Below are positions 1-8,522 of a stretch of DNA of 36,135 nucleotides, piece by piece. The notes below the pieces were generated by a model, which was not told where the DNA came from, made no database searches, and saw only the letters and a list, made by a program, of their open reading frames with translations. The DNA lies in contig CACOCP010000010.1 of the NCBI GenBank assembly GCA_902625715.1, positions 1-36,135 on the forward strand, in the 5' to 3' direction. Source of the stretch: an uncultured Pelagibacteraceae bacterium. Lineage in GTDB: Bacteria; Pseudomonadota; Alphaproteobacteria; Pelagibacterales; Pelagibacteraceae. A program made the position numbers and the translations under genes. Within the stretch, counting starts at the first letter, position 1. Every line of letters begins with the position of its first letter.

Positions 1-407
1 TTTTAGGTGAATTTGAAAATAAACAAAATATATTTTTATTTATTTTATTAATTTGTATTTTTACTGATATTGGTGGTTACATATTCGGTAAAATATTTAA
101 AGGCAAAAAATTGACATCTATTAGTCCAAACAAAACGTATGCTGGTATGATTGGATCGTTTCTATGTTCATTGTTAATTTGTATTTTATTCGTAATATTT
201 TTAAATTTTTCAATTCATTTAATATATTTTACTTTACTAATTTCACTCTTATCACAGTCTGGAGATTTGTTTATTTCTTACTTAAAAAGAAAGGCCAATA
301 TTAAGGATACTGGAAAATTTTTACCAGGTCATGGTGGTTTACTTGATCGATTAGATGGAATAATATTTGCAATTCCAGTAGGTATAAAAATATTTATTTT
401 TTTTTAA
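1..407 (+). CDS. cdsA: Phosphatidate cytidylyltransferase, 3' part (5' end outside window)
   Basis: Converts phosphatidic acid and CTP to CDP-diacylglycerol for phospholipid synthesis in the inner membrane. The frame is open from base 3, before any plausible start, so the gene is cut by the window edge; about 134 C-terminal residues are visible. They contain the family pattern: an Asp-Ile-Gly-Gly-Tyr stretch, then ISPNKTYAG, two hydrophobic segments, and the C-terminal signature with SYLKRKANIKD followed by HGGLLDRLD, which carries the catalytic Asp residues. It ends in a run of nine T's (397-405) just before the stop. The dxr start follows 6 nt later, and cdsA-dxr is the usual proteobacterial order. 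Identity is strong despite truncation. Confidence 0.93.
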   Translation, partial: LGEFENKQNIFLFILLICIFTDIGGYIFGKIFKGKKLTSISPNKTYAGMIGSFLCSLLICILFVIFLNFSIHLIYFTLLISLLSQSGDLFISYLKRKANIKDTGKFLPGHGGLLDRLDGIIFAIPVGIKIFIFF

Positions 408-413
408 ATAATA

Positions 414-1577
414 ATGAAAAAAAAAATACTGCTTCTAGGCTCAACTGGTTCAATTGGAAGGTCATCGCTTAATATAATCAGAAATTATAAATCTAAACTT
501 GAGATTGTAGCTCTATCAACAAATAAAAATATTAGATTAATTAAAAAGCAGTCAAAAGAATTTAAAGTAAAAAATCTAATTATAAATGATTTTGAAAGTT
601 ATAAAAAAATTTTAAATTATGGATTAAATAACAAAATAAGAATTTTTAAAAACATTTCTGACTTTTTGAAAATTAATAAAAAAAAATTTGATGTAACTAT
701 TGTAGGCATATCTGGATTTGATGGTTTGGATCCAACACTTAAAGTAATTCCGTATTCTAAAAATTTATCAAGCGCAAACAAAGAATCAATAATATGTGGA
801 TGGAAATTTATAAATAAAAAATTAAATAAATATAAAACTAATTTTATCCCATTGGACTCAGAACATTTTTCTATTTGGTCTTTAATTAAAAATTCTAACC
901 ATAATATGATTTCCAAAATATACCTAACAGCATCTGGAGGACCTTTTTTAAATAAATCAAGAAGCAAAATTAGTAATGCTAAGATTTCTGATGTAATTAA
1001 GCATCCTAACTGGAATATGGGTCATAAAATTTCAGTAGATTCAGCAACTTTGATGAACAAGTTATTTGAACTAATAGAGGCTTCAAAAATATTTAATTTA
1101 CCAATAAATAAATTTAATATTGTAATTCATCCAAAATCGTATGTTCACGCTTTAGTTAATTTTAAAAATGGGCTTTCTAAAATTCTTATTCACGATACAC
1201 AGATGGAAATACCTATCTTTAACTCAATTTTTTATAAAACATCAGAAACTTATAAAAAAAATAAGGATATAAATTTTAAAAATTTAAACGGTAAAAACTT
1301 TATTAAACCATCTGTTTCAATTTTTCCATTTCTTAAAATTATAAAAAAATTTAAAAGAAATAATTCTTACTATGAAATAATTCTTGTAACAGTAAACGAT
1401 TATTTTGTTAAAAAATTTCTTAGTGGAAATATTAATTTTCAAAAAATGCAAACTAAATTGCTCAAAAAACTTAAAGATCCATACCTAACAAATTATTACA
1501 ACAAGTATCCAAAGAAAATAAATGATATCTATATGATGGTTAATAAAGTAAAAAAATACTTATATGAAAATGAATAA
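414..1577 (+). CDS. dxr: 1-deoxy-D-xylulose 5-phosphate reductoisomerase
   Basis: Second step of the non-mevalonate isoprenoid pathway: DXP plus NADPH gives 2-C-methyl-D-erythritol 4-phosphate, in the cytosol. The 387-residue product is close to the usual length of about 390-400. The NADPH-binding GSTGSIG motif is at residues 9-15. The metal-site motif LDSEH lies near residue 148, followed by the substrate-loop ASGGPF, the GHKISVDSATLMNK segment and the HPKSYVHALV segment. It sits 6 nt after cdsA and its last 14 nt overlap the start of bamA, so translation is probably coupled. In many proteobacteria rseP lies between dxr and bamA; here there is none. Confidence 0.97.
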   Translation: MKKKILLLGSTGSIGRSSLNIIRNYKSKLEIVALSTNKNIRLIKKQSKEFKVKNLIINDFESYKKILNYGLNNKIRIFKNISDFLKINKKKFDVTIVGISGFDGLDPTLKVIPYSKNLSSANKESIICGWKFINKKLNKYKTNFIPLDSEHFSIWSLIKNSNHNMISKIYLTASGGPFLNKSRSKISNAKISDVIKHPNWNMGHKISVDSATLMNKLFELIEASKIFNLPINKFNIVIHPKSYVHALVNFKNGLSKILIHDTQMEIPIFNSIFYKTSETYKKNKDINFKNLNGKNFIKPSVSIFPFLKIIKKFKRNNSYYEIILVTVNDYFVKKFLSGNINFQKMQTKLLKKLKDPYLTNYYNKYPKKINDIYMMVNKVKKYLYENE

Positions 1578-3822
1578 ATTTTTAAATAAAATAAAATTTT
1601 TCACACTTTTATTAATTATAAATTTTTTTATAATTACCAGCACTTTATCAGAACAATTAAAAAGTATTAACATTGAAGGTAATGAGAGATTAGCAGATGA
1701 GACTATAATATTATTTTCTAATTTAAAAATTGGAGATGATATTGATCCTAATATTATAAATAATACATTTAAAAATCTCTTCGAGACAGACTATTTCAAA
1801 GATTTAAAAATCAATTTTAACTCAGGTAAATTAAATATAATTGTAAAAGAGAATCCAATTATTCAAGAAATACAAATTATTGGTATAAAAAATAAATCTA
1901 TATTAAAAGAATTAAAAAAAATTACGCGAAAAACAGAAAAATATCCATTTATTGAGAATAATGTTATCAAGCAAAAAAATCAATTAAACAACATAGTTAG
2001 AATAAATGGTTTTTACTTTGCTGATATTAAAACTAAAATTATAGATAACAATAACAATTCTGTAAATCTAATATATAATTTTAACTTAGGTAACAGAGCT
2101 AAAATAAATAAAATTATTTTTACTGGTAATAAGGTATTTAAAAGTAGAAAACTAAGAAAAATAATTTTATCTGAAGAAACACGTGCCTGGAAATTTTTAA
2201 CAAAAAATAAATATTTAAATCCAAATAGAATATCAACTGATGTAAATTTGCTAAATAAATTTTATAAAAATAGAGGATATTATAACGTCAAAATTAAATC
2301 TTCATATGCAACGGTTGAGAATAATAAAAATTTTAAATTAATTTTTTCAATTGATGCAGGTGAAAAATTTTATTTTAATGATTTTATTTTAAATATTTCA
2401 GATGATTATACAGATGAAAATTTTACCAAAATTAGCGATGCATCAAAAAAATTAAAAGGATCTCTATATTCAACAAAATCAATTGATAAAATAAAAAATG
2501 AAATAGATAAGATTGCTCTACAAAAAGAATTTGTATTTATAGATGCAAAACATGAGGAAAGTATAATTGATCAAAATAAAATTAATGTAAGTTTTTTTTT
2601 AGATCAACTTGAAAGATCCTATGTTGATAAAATAAATATCTTTGGTAATTTTATTACAGAAGAAAAAGTAATTAGAAATTCTTTGATAGTTGATGAAGGA
2701 GATCCTTACAACAAAGTATTATTTGATAAATCTATTAATAAAGTAAAATCAACAGGTATATTCAAAAATGTAAAAAGTAAAATCATAAGTTCTAAAAATA
2801 ATAACAACAAAGTTATTAATATAATAGTTGAAGAAATGCCAACTGGTGAAATCTTTGCTGGTGTAGGAACTGGAACAACTGGCTCATCATTTTCTGCTGG
2901 CATAAAGGAAAAAAATTATTTAGGTAAAGCTATAACATTAGATACAAATTTTGCTTTGTCTGAAAATGAGGTAAGAGGAAAATTTAGCGTATTGAACCCA
3001 AATTTTAGAAATACTGATAGATCTTTAAATACAACAATTGAAAGCACAGTATCAGATTTTATGTCATCTAGTGGTTATAAAACAACTAGAACAGGCTTAA
3101 GTTTAGGTACAGGTTTTGAACAATTTCAAGATGTATACATCAACTTTGATGTTTCAAATTATTATGAAAAATTAGTAACATCAGACACTGCTTCAGAAAT
3201 TAAAAAAAAACAAGAGGGAGATTATTTTGAAAATTTGTTTTTATATTCAGTTACATTAAACAAACTTAATCAGAATTTTCAGCCAACCGATGGTTTCTTT
3301 ACTAAATTTAGTCAGTCCTTACCTATTTATTCTGATGATAACTCTTTGGAAAATACATTAACCGCCTCAAAATATCATTCAATTACAGAAAATTTTCTTT
3401 TAGCAGGCAAATTATTTCTTAAAGCAGTAAATTCTATTGATAGTGATGTCCGTGTTTCTAAAAGAGTATATATACCCTCAAGTAGATTGAGAGGATTTGA
3501 ATCTGGCAAAGTTGGACCAAAAGATGGTTCTCAGTATATTGGTGGAAATTATGGTGCAGCCGTCAATTTTACTTCTTCATTTCCAAATTTTTTTAATGAA
3601 TTTGAAAACCTTGATTTTAATTTGTTTTTAGATGCGGCAAATCTATGGCATGTGGACTATGATAGCTCACTAGACTCCGATAAAATTAGATCTTCAACTG
3701 GAGTTGCCGTTGATTGGTTTACAGCAATTGGACCATTATCTTTTTCCTATGCAATACCAATTACAGATGCGAGTTCTGACCAAACTGAATCATTCAGATT
3801 TCAAATTGGAACATCTTTTTAA
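1564..3822 (+). CDS. bamA: Outer membrane protein assembly factor BamA (Omp85 family)
   Basis: Core of the BAM complex that inserts beta-barrel proteins into the outer membrane. The 752-residue product has a Lys-rich N-terminus with a hydrophobic segment (about residues 12-28) that reads as a signal peptide. A series of POTRA-like repeats fills roughly residues 30-420 (IEGNERL, FTGNKVFK and IFGNFITEEKVIRNS are typical strand-turn pieces). A C-terminal Omp85 barrel follows. The SSRLRGFESG stretch matches the conserved L6-loop RGF motif, and the protein ends in an aromatic residue (GTSF), as outer membrane barrels do. Two ATGs six nt apart (1564 and 1570) are possible starts with no clear ribosome binding site to choose between them. 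It overlaps dxr by 14 nt and skp by 1 nt. Confidence 0.96.
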   Translation: MKMNKFLNKIKFFTLLLIINFFIITSTLSEQLKSINIEGNERLADETIILFSNLKIGDDIDPNIINNTFKNLFETDYFKDLKINFNSGKLNIIVKENPIIQEIQIIGIKNKSILKELKKITRKTEKYPFIENNVIKQKNQLNNIVRINGFYFADIKTKIIDNNNNSVNLIYNFNLGNRAKINKIIFTGNKVFKSRKLRKIILSEETRAWKFLTKNKYLNPNRISTDVNLLNKFYKNRGYYNVKIKSSYATVENNKNFKLIFSIDAGEKFYFNDFILNISDDYTDENFTKISDASKKLKGSLYSTKSIDKIKNEIDKIALQKEFVFIDAKHEESIIDQNKINVSFFLDQLERSYVDKINIFGNFITEEKVIRNSLIVDEGDPYNKVLFDKSINKVKSTGIFKNVKSKIISSKNNNNKVINIIVEEMPTGEIFAGVGTGTTGSSFSAGIKEKNYLGKAITLDTNFALSENEVRGKFSVLNPNFRNTDRSLNTTIESTVSDFMSSSGYKTTRTGLSLGTGFEQFQDVYINFDVSNYYEKLVTSDTASEIKKKQEGDYFENLFLYSVTLNKLNQNFQPTDGFFTKFSQSLPIYSDDNSLENTLTASKYHSITENFLLAGKLFLKAVNSIDSDVRVSKRVYIPSSRLRGFESGKVGPKDGSQYIGGNYGAAVNFTSSFPNFFNEFENLDFNLFLDAANLWHVDYDSSLDSDKIRSSTGVAVDWFTAIGPLSFSYAIPITDASSDQTESFRFQIGTSF

Positions 3823-4340
3823 TGAAATACTTTCTTATTATAATTTTGACATTTCTTAAATTTGAAATTGGATTAGCAAATGAAAAGATTGCTTTTATTG
3901 ATTTAAATTTTATTATGAACAACTCTGTGGCCGGTATAGAAATCAATTCTTTTATAAATAATTTAAGCAAAGAAAAAAATAAAGATTTTAAACTAATAGA
4001 AAATGAGATTAAAAAAGATGAAAATGAGCTTATTTCTAAAAAAAATATTATTGAAGAAAATATTTACAATAAAAAAGTAAATGAGATTAGAATAAGAATA
4101 AATAATTATAAATTAGAGAGACAAAAATTTAACAAGAATTTAAACGAAAAAAAAATTAAATATAACAATTTATTACTTGAGAAACTAAATCCAATAATAT
4201 CAAACTATGTTGAGAAGAATTCAATTACCATGGTTCTCCCAAAAAAAATGATAATTATAGGTAAAAAAGATTTAGATATTACTAAGCAAGTACTGGAAAT
4301 ACTAGATAAATCTATTCAAAAAATAAATTTTAATGAATAA
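3822..4340 (+). CDS. skp: OmpH/Skp-family periplasmic chaperone
   Basis: Skp-type chaperones hold unfolded outer membrane proteins in the periplasm on their way to BamA. The 172-residue product has a hydrophobic N-terminus ending near ANEK, consistent with a cleaved signal peptide of about 19 residues. The typical KIAFIDLNFIMNNS start of the mature domain follows, then a long Lys/Glu/Asn-rich stretch (about 45-125) that should form the coiled-coil tentacles. The ending contains MVLPKKMIII and the motif KKDLDITKQVLEILDK, common at OmpH C-termini. The start codon overlaps the bamA stop (TAATG), and the end overlaps lpxD by 8 nt. Position between bamA and lpxD is the classic order and supports the call despite low sequence conservation. 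Confidence 0.92.
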   Translation: MKYFLIIILTFLKFEIGLANEKIAFIDLNFIMNNSVAGIEINSFINNLSKEKNKDFKLIENEIKKDENELISKKNIIEENIYNKKVNEIRIRINNYKLERQKFNKNLNEKKIKYNNLLLEKLNPIISNYVEKNSITMVLPKKMIIIGKKDLDITKQVLEILDKSIQKINFNE

Positions 4341-5313
4341 AAATATTTTTTTTAAAAAAATTAAAAAAATTTCTATCTATGAGATTTGTAAAAAACTTAG
4401 AGTTAAAAACATAACAAAAAAAAATACTTATTTAAATGATATAAAAACTCTAGGGGATGCATCTAAAAATGATTTGACTTTTATACATTCTTCAAAATAT
4501 ATGAGACTAATTCCTAAAATTAAGTCAAAATTCATAATTACATCCACCAGATTTCAGAAATATTTACCTAACAAGAATATAATTTTAGTTGACAATGTTC
4601 TTCTTGCTGTTGCAGATATCACTGAACTCTTTTATCCCGACTCATTAAATGAGAATTTCAATTACAAAGTATCACCAGATCAAAATTTAATTAAATCAAA
4701 AAAAGTAACTATAGGTTCAAATGTTTTAATAGGTAAAAATGTAAAGATAGGTAACAATAGTTTTATTGGGCACAATTCTATAATAGAGGACAACGTTATA
4801 ATTGGAAAAAATTGCTCGATAGGTTCAAATGTTATATTAAAAAAAACTATTGTTGGAAATAATGTAAATATTTTGGATGGCGCAGTTGTTGGTAAAAAAG
4901 GTTTTGGTTTTTTTCCAAAAAAAGGTAAAAATTTAAGATATCCTCATATAGGTATGGTTATAATAAAAGATAATGCAGAAATTGGTTCAAATAATACAAT
5001 TGATAGAGGTTCACTAGGGAATACAATTATTGGAGAAAACACATTTTTGGATAATCAAGTTCATATTGCTCATAACGTTAAAATTGGAAAAAACTGTATA
5101 ATAGCTGGACAAGTTGGTTTTGCGGGAAGTTCTGAAATTGGCGATAATGTTTTAATAGGGGGCCAAGCTGGTATTTCTGGACATTTAAAGATTGGGAATA
5201 ATGTTCAAATAGGAGGTGGAAGCGGTGTCATTAAAAATATACCTGACAATACAAAAGTTATGGGCTATCCAGCAAAAGATATTAAGTTATTTATTAAAGA
5301 AATTAAAAAATGA
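4333..5313 (+). CDS. lpxD: UDP-3-O-(3-hydroxyacyl)glucosamine N-acyltransferase
   Basis: Third step of lipid A synthesis: transfers a 3-hydroxyacyl chain from ACP to the 2-amino group of UDP-3-O-acyl-glucosamine. The 326-residue product has an N-terminal uridine-binding domain (about 1-105, with the LTFIHSSKY element) and a left-handed beta-helix of hexapeptide repeats from about residue 110 on (IGSNVLIGKNVKIG and similar). The catalytic His lies in QVHIAHNVKIG, with His247 matching the IAHN His of characterised LpxD. It ends with the usual short helical tail. It overlaps skp by 8 nt and fabZ by 4 nt, so it sits within a tightly coupled lipid A operon. Confidence 0.97.
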   Translation: MNKNIFFKKIKKISIYEICKKLRVKNITKKNTYLNDIKTLGDASKNDLTFIHSSKYMRLIPKIKSKFIITSTRFQKYLPNKNIILVDNVLLAVADITELFYPDSLNENFNYKVSPDQNLIKSKKVTIGSNVLIGKNVKIGNNSFIGHNSIIEDNVIIGKNCSIGSNVILKKTIVGNNVNILDGAVVGKKGFGFFPKKGKNLRYPHIGMVIIKDNAEIGSNNTIDRGSLGNTIIGENTFLDNQVHIAHNVKIGKNCIIAGQVGFAGSSEIGDNVLIGGQAGISGHLKIGNNVQIGGGSGVIKNIPDNTKVMGYPAKDIKLFIKEIKK

Positions 5314-5762
5314 CAGATAAATTAAATAAAGAAGACATTAAGAATTTGTTGCCTCATAGAGAGCCTATGCTTCTAATTGATGAATTACTAAATATAAAAA
5401 AATTAAAATCTGCTACAGCAATTGTAAATGTTAAAAAAGATAGTTTTTTTGTTCAAGGTCATTTCCCAGGTGAGCCAGTAATGCCGGGTGTTTTAATTGT
5501 AGAAGCATTTGGACAAGCAGCAGCAGCTCTTACAGCTGCTGGTATAGATAGATCAACATATGAAAATAAATTGGTTTTTTTAATGACTGTTGATAAAGCC
5601 AGGTTTAGGAGTCCAGTTATACCAGATTGCAAGCTTGAATTAAATATAGAGGCTATAAGATCTCATGGAAGAGTTTGGAAATATCAAGGTGAAGCTTTTG
5701 TTGATGGAAAAAAAATGGCAGATGCTCAATGGGCTGCAACAATTGTAGATAGAAAGAAATAA
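5310..5762 (+). CDS. fabZ: 3-hydroxyacyl-ACP dehydratase FabZ
   Basis: Dehydrates (3R)-hydroxyacyl-ACP in fatty acid elongation, competing with LpxA and LpxD for the same 3-hydroxyacyl-ACP pool, which explains its place inside the lipid A operon. The 150-residue product has the family-length hotdog fold. LLPHREPMLLIDEL at the N-terminus is diagnostic. The active site is visible as GHFPGEPVMPG with His51, and Glu65 in VEAFGQ. The start overlaps the lpxD stop (ATGA, 4 nt). It is followed by a 53-nt gap holding an A/T-only hairpin before lpxA, the largest gap in this operon. Confidence 0.97.
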   Translation: MTDKLNKEDIKNLLPHREPMLLIDELLNIKKLKSATAIVNVKKDSFFVQGHFPGEPVMPGVLIVEAFGQAAAALTAAGIDRSTYENKLVFLMTVDKARFRSPVIPDCKLELNIEAIRSHGRVWKYQGEAFVDGKKMADAQWAATIVDRKK

Positions 5763-5785
5763 ACAGTAGTAATAGTTGATAAGTA

Positions 5786-5812
5786 TAAATAAATAATTTT
5801 GTTATTTATTTA
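5786..5812 (+). repeat. A/T-only perfect inverted repeat just upstream of lpxA
   Basis: An 11-bp arm (TAAATAAATAA, 5786-5796), a 5-nt loop (TTTTG) and the exact complementary arm (5802-5812) end 3 nt before the GTG start of lpxA. All pairs are A-U, so the RNA stem would be weak. In this AT-rich genome chance formation is possible, but a perfect 11-bp match in the only real gap of the operon is worth recording. It could lower lpxA translation or simply be low-complexity spacer. Confidence 0.45.
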
Positions 5813-5815
5813 ATT

Positions 5816-6601
5816 GTGATCCATAAAACAGCAATAATCGATAGTAAAGCACTAATAGGTAAAAATATAAAAATTGGTCCATATTCTATAGTTGGACCTA
5901 ATGTTGAAATAGGCAGTGATACAATAGTTCATAGTCACGTTAATATTACTGGTAATACAAAAATAGGAAAAAAAAATGAGATTTATCCATTTTGTTCAAT
6001 TGGAACACCTCCACAGGATCTTAAATATAAAGGTGAGAAAAATTCTTTAATAATAGGAGATAATAATAAATTTAGGGAGTACGTAAATATTAATCCGGGC
6101 ACAGAGCAGGGTGGTAGCATCACTAAAATTGGAAAGAATAACTTATTTATGGTTTATTGTCATATAGCTCACGATTGCATTATTGATGATAACATAGTTC
6201 TTGCTAACAATGTTCAAGTTGGCGGCCATGTTTCAATAAATAAAAACGCCATTGTAGGTGGAAGTTGTGCAATACATCAATTTTCAAGAATTGGTGAATT
6301 TGCAATGATAGGAGGAATGACCGGTGTATTAAGCGATGTTATTCCTTACGGTTTGTCTCTTGGAAATAGAAATTTTTTAACAGGATTAAATTTGATTGGT
6401 TTAAGAAGATCAGGTGTTTCAAATCAAGATATAAAAATAATTCAAAGTGCATACGATATTATTTTTCGTAATGAAACTTTTAGGCATAATATTGAGAATT
6501 TAAGTCAGGAATTAAAAGAAAACAAATATGTGAATAATATCGTAAAATTTATTAACTCTGATAAAAAAAGACCTATATCTGTTCCTATTAAAGATAAATG
6601 A
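5816..6601 (+). CDS. lpxA: UDP-N-acetylglucosamine acyltransferase
   Basis: First step of lipid A synthesis: O-acylation of UDP-GlcNAc at position 3 with a 3-hydroxyacyl group from ACP. The 261-residue product starts with the family-typical MIHKTAIID, which supports the GTG start at 5816 (no ATG fits and no Shine-Dalgarno is visible). Hexapeptide repeats form the beta-helix over residues 1-185. The catalytic motif CHIAHDC contains His119, equivalent to His125 of E. coli LpxA. HQFSRIGEFAMIGG and an LSLGNRNFLTGLNLIGLRR stretch follow, then the helical C-terminal domain. It overlaps lpxI by 4 nt. Confidence 0.97.
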   Translation: MIHKTAIIDSKALIGKNIKIGPYSIVGPNVEIGSDTIVHSHVNITGNTKIGKKNEIYPFCSIGTPPQDLKYKGEKNSLIIGDNNKFREYVNINPGTEQGGSITKIGKNNLFMVYCHIAHDCIIDDNIVLANNVQVGGHVSINKNAIVGGSCAIHQFSRIGEFAMIGGMTGVLSDVIPYGLSLGNRNFLTGLNLIGLRRSGVSNQDIKIIQSAYDIIFRNETFRHNIENLSQELKENKYVNNIVKFINSDKKRPISVPIKDK

Positions 6602-7389
6602 TTTGTTTATTCCTAGGAAATAGAAATTTACCAAAATTAATTATAAAAAGTATAAAAAGAAAAAAAATAAGCTTTTTTATAATTGATTTAACAAAAACGA
6701 ATATCTTTAAAAAATTTGATAATAGCTATCATATTGGTATAGGAAAATTTGGAAAAATATTGAATTTGATAAAAAGCAAAAATTGTAAAAAAGTGATATT
6801 TGCTGGTAATATAGAAAAACCAAAGATTTCATCATTAAAACTTGATTTAAAAGGAATTTATTATTTGCCAAGAATTATTAAAGCAGCAAAATATGGAGAT
6901 GCAGCCATATTAAAAGAATTAATAAAAATATTAAATGAAAATAAAATAAAGGTTTTAAAACTTAATAAATTCAACCCTGAATTAACCTTAAAAAAAGGAA
7001 CTTATAGCAAGTTGAAACCTAACTTAGACCAAAAAAGAGAAATTAATAAAGGCATAAGATACTTGCATTCAATTAATTCATATAATCATGTTCAAGCTGC
7101 TGTTATTAGAAATAATAAACTCATTTCCTATGAAAAAAAACAGGGTACTCAGTCGATGTTATCAAAAATAAAAAAAGTGAAAAAAAATAATGGTTTTTTA
7201 ATAAAATTTCCAAAAAAAAACCAGGATTTAAGAGCAGATTTACCAACAATTGGATTTGATACAGTAAAGCAATGTAAAAGAATTGGCTTAATAGGCATAA
7301 TTTTAAAAAAAAATCAACATATAATCCTAGATAAAAAAAAAATTATTGAATTTTCGAATAAAAATAAAATGATTTTACATGTGGTATGA
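6598..7389 (+). CDS. lpxI: UDP-2,3-diacylglucosamine pyrophosphatase LpxI (DUF1009 family)
   Basis: Hydrolyses UDP-2,3-diacylglucosamine to lipid X and UMP. LpxI is the enzyme that replaces LpxH in alphaproteobacteria such as Caulobacter. The 263-residue product has the two-domain LpxI pattern: an N-terminal half with CLFLGNRNLP, VIFAGNIEKP and GDAAILKELI, and a C-terminal half ending in the conserved QDLRADLPTIGFDTV, whose Asp residues lie in the active-site region of the family, then GLIGIIL. Position between lpxA and lpxB is the standard alphaproteobacterial arrangement and confirms the call. It overlaps both neighbours by 4 nt. No lpxH-like gene is in the window. Confidence 0.93.
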   Translation: MICLFLGNRNLPKLIIKSIKRKKISFFIIDLTKTNIFKKFDNSYHIGIGKFGKILNLIKSKNCKKVIFAGNIEKPKISSLKLDLKGIYYLPRIIKAAKYGDAAILKELIKILNENKIKVLKLNKFNPELTLKKGTYSKLKPNLDQKREINKGIRYLHSINSYNHVQAAVIRNNKLISYEKKQGTQSMLSKIKKVKKNNGFLIKFPKKNQDLRADLPTIGFDTVKQCKRIGLIGIILKKNQHIILDKKKIIEFSNKNKMILHVV

Positions 7390-8522
7390 AAAAAATATTT
7401 GTTTTAACAGGTGAGCCTTCAGGGGATAAATTAGCTTCAAATATAATTAAAAGTCTAAATGATAAAAAAAAGGATATTGAATATCTTGGAGTATGTGGCA
7501 ATAATTTAAAATCTTTAGGAATTAAATCTATATATGATCAAAAAGATATCACTTATATGGCTTTTACCGATGTTGTATTTAACTTTTTAAAAATAAAAAA
7601 AAAAATTGATTTAACTGTAAATGAAGTGATTAAGTTTAATCCAAGTATCCTTCTTACTGTTGATAGCCCTGATTTTTCATTACGTGTTTCTGAAAAAGTA
7701 AAACGAATCAATCCAAAAATCAAAACAATACATTTTATTGCACCAAAGGTTTGGGCATGGCGAGAGGGAAGAGTAAAAAAAATGAAAAAGTTTCTTGATC
7801 ATATTCTTCTTTTATTTAGTTTTGAAAAAAAATTCTTTGATAAAGAGAATTTAAAAAATACTTTTGTTGGACATCCTTTGTTAGATTCTATTGAAAAGGA
7901 TATAAATGTAGAGATCAAAGATTTTGTAAAAAAAAAAAAAAATATCGTATCTCTGTTTCCAGGCAGTAGGGAAAGTGAAGTTAAAATTCTTTTTCCAGTA
8001 TTAATTAATTTTATAAAAAAAATGAATTTAAAAGATAATTCATATCACTATATTTTTCATTCTACTCAAAAATTTAAAGAGATGTTAAAAAATAAATTAT
8101 TAACGGAAAATCTCTCGAATGTTGAAGTTGTTAGTGATGATAAAATTAAATCTCAGATTTTAAAAAAGTCAATCTTTGCAATTGTGAAGTCTGGAACTAT
8201 ATCTCTCGATGTATGTAAAAATAATATTCCTTCAATTATAATTTATAAAATGAATTTTTTTAATTTTCATGTAGCCAAATTTTTATTAAAAATTAAATAT
8301 GTAAATATGATTAATATAATCAATAACAAAGAAATCATCCCAGAACTTTTACAGAACGAATGTAATCCAAATGAGATTTATAAAACTTTTTATTACTTTA
8401 TGAAAAAACCTATTTTAATTAAAGAACAAATGTCTGTTGTAAAAAATACTATAGACGATTTAAAGTCTTCAACCTCTGCAAGTGATCAAGCATCTAAAGT
8501 AATTTTATCCTACCTTACTTAA
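7386..8522 (+). CDS. lpxB: Lipid-A-disaccharide synthase
   Basis: Glycosyltransferase that joins UDP-2,3-diacylglucosamine and lipid X to form the lipid A disaccharide at the inner membrane. The 378-residue product shows the GT19 hallmarks: TGEPSGDKLA near the N-terminus, DSPDFSLR, the APKVWAWREGR motif (about 119-129), VGHPLLD, LFPGSRESEV, and the KSGTISLDVC nucleotide-site motif. A run of 15 A's (7928-7942) encodes Val181 to Asn186 and is a possible slippage site. The last 18 nt overlap the 3' end of gltX on the other strand, leaving no space for a terminator. Confidence 0.96.
   Translation: MKKIFVLTGEPSGDKLASNIIKSLNDKKKDIEYLGVCGNNLKSLGIKSIYDQKDITYMAFTDVVFNFLKIKKKIDLTVNEVIKFNPSILLTVDSPDFSLRVSEKVKRINPKIKTIHFIAPKVWAWREGRVKKMKKFLDHILLLFSFEKKFFDKENLKNTFVGHPLLDSIEKDINVEIKDFVKKKKNIVSLFPGSRESEVKILFPVLINFIKKMNLKDNSYHYIFHSTQKFKEMLKNKLLTENLSNVEVVSDDKIKSQILKKSIFAIVKSGTISLDVCKNNIPSIIIYKMNFFNFHVAKFLLKIKYVNMINIINNKEIIPELLQNECNPNEIYKTFYYFMKKPILIKEQMSVVKNTIDDLKSSTSASDQASKVILSYLT

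Noticed and set aside
617..967. Open frame of about 116 codons on the minus strand opposite dxr
   Set aside because: Antisense to conserved dxr motifs, no independent evidence of coding.
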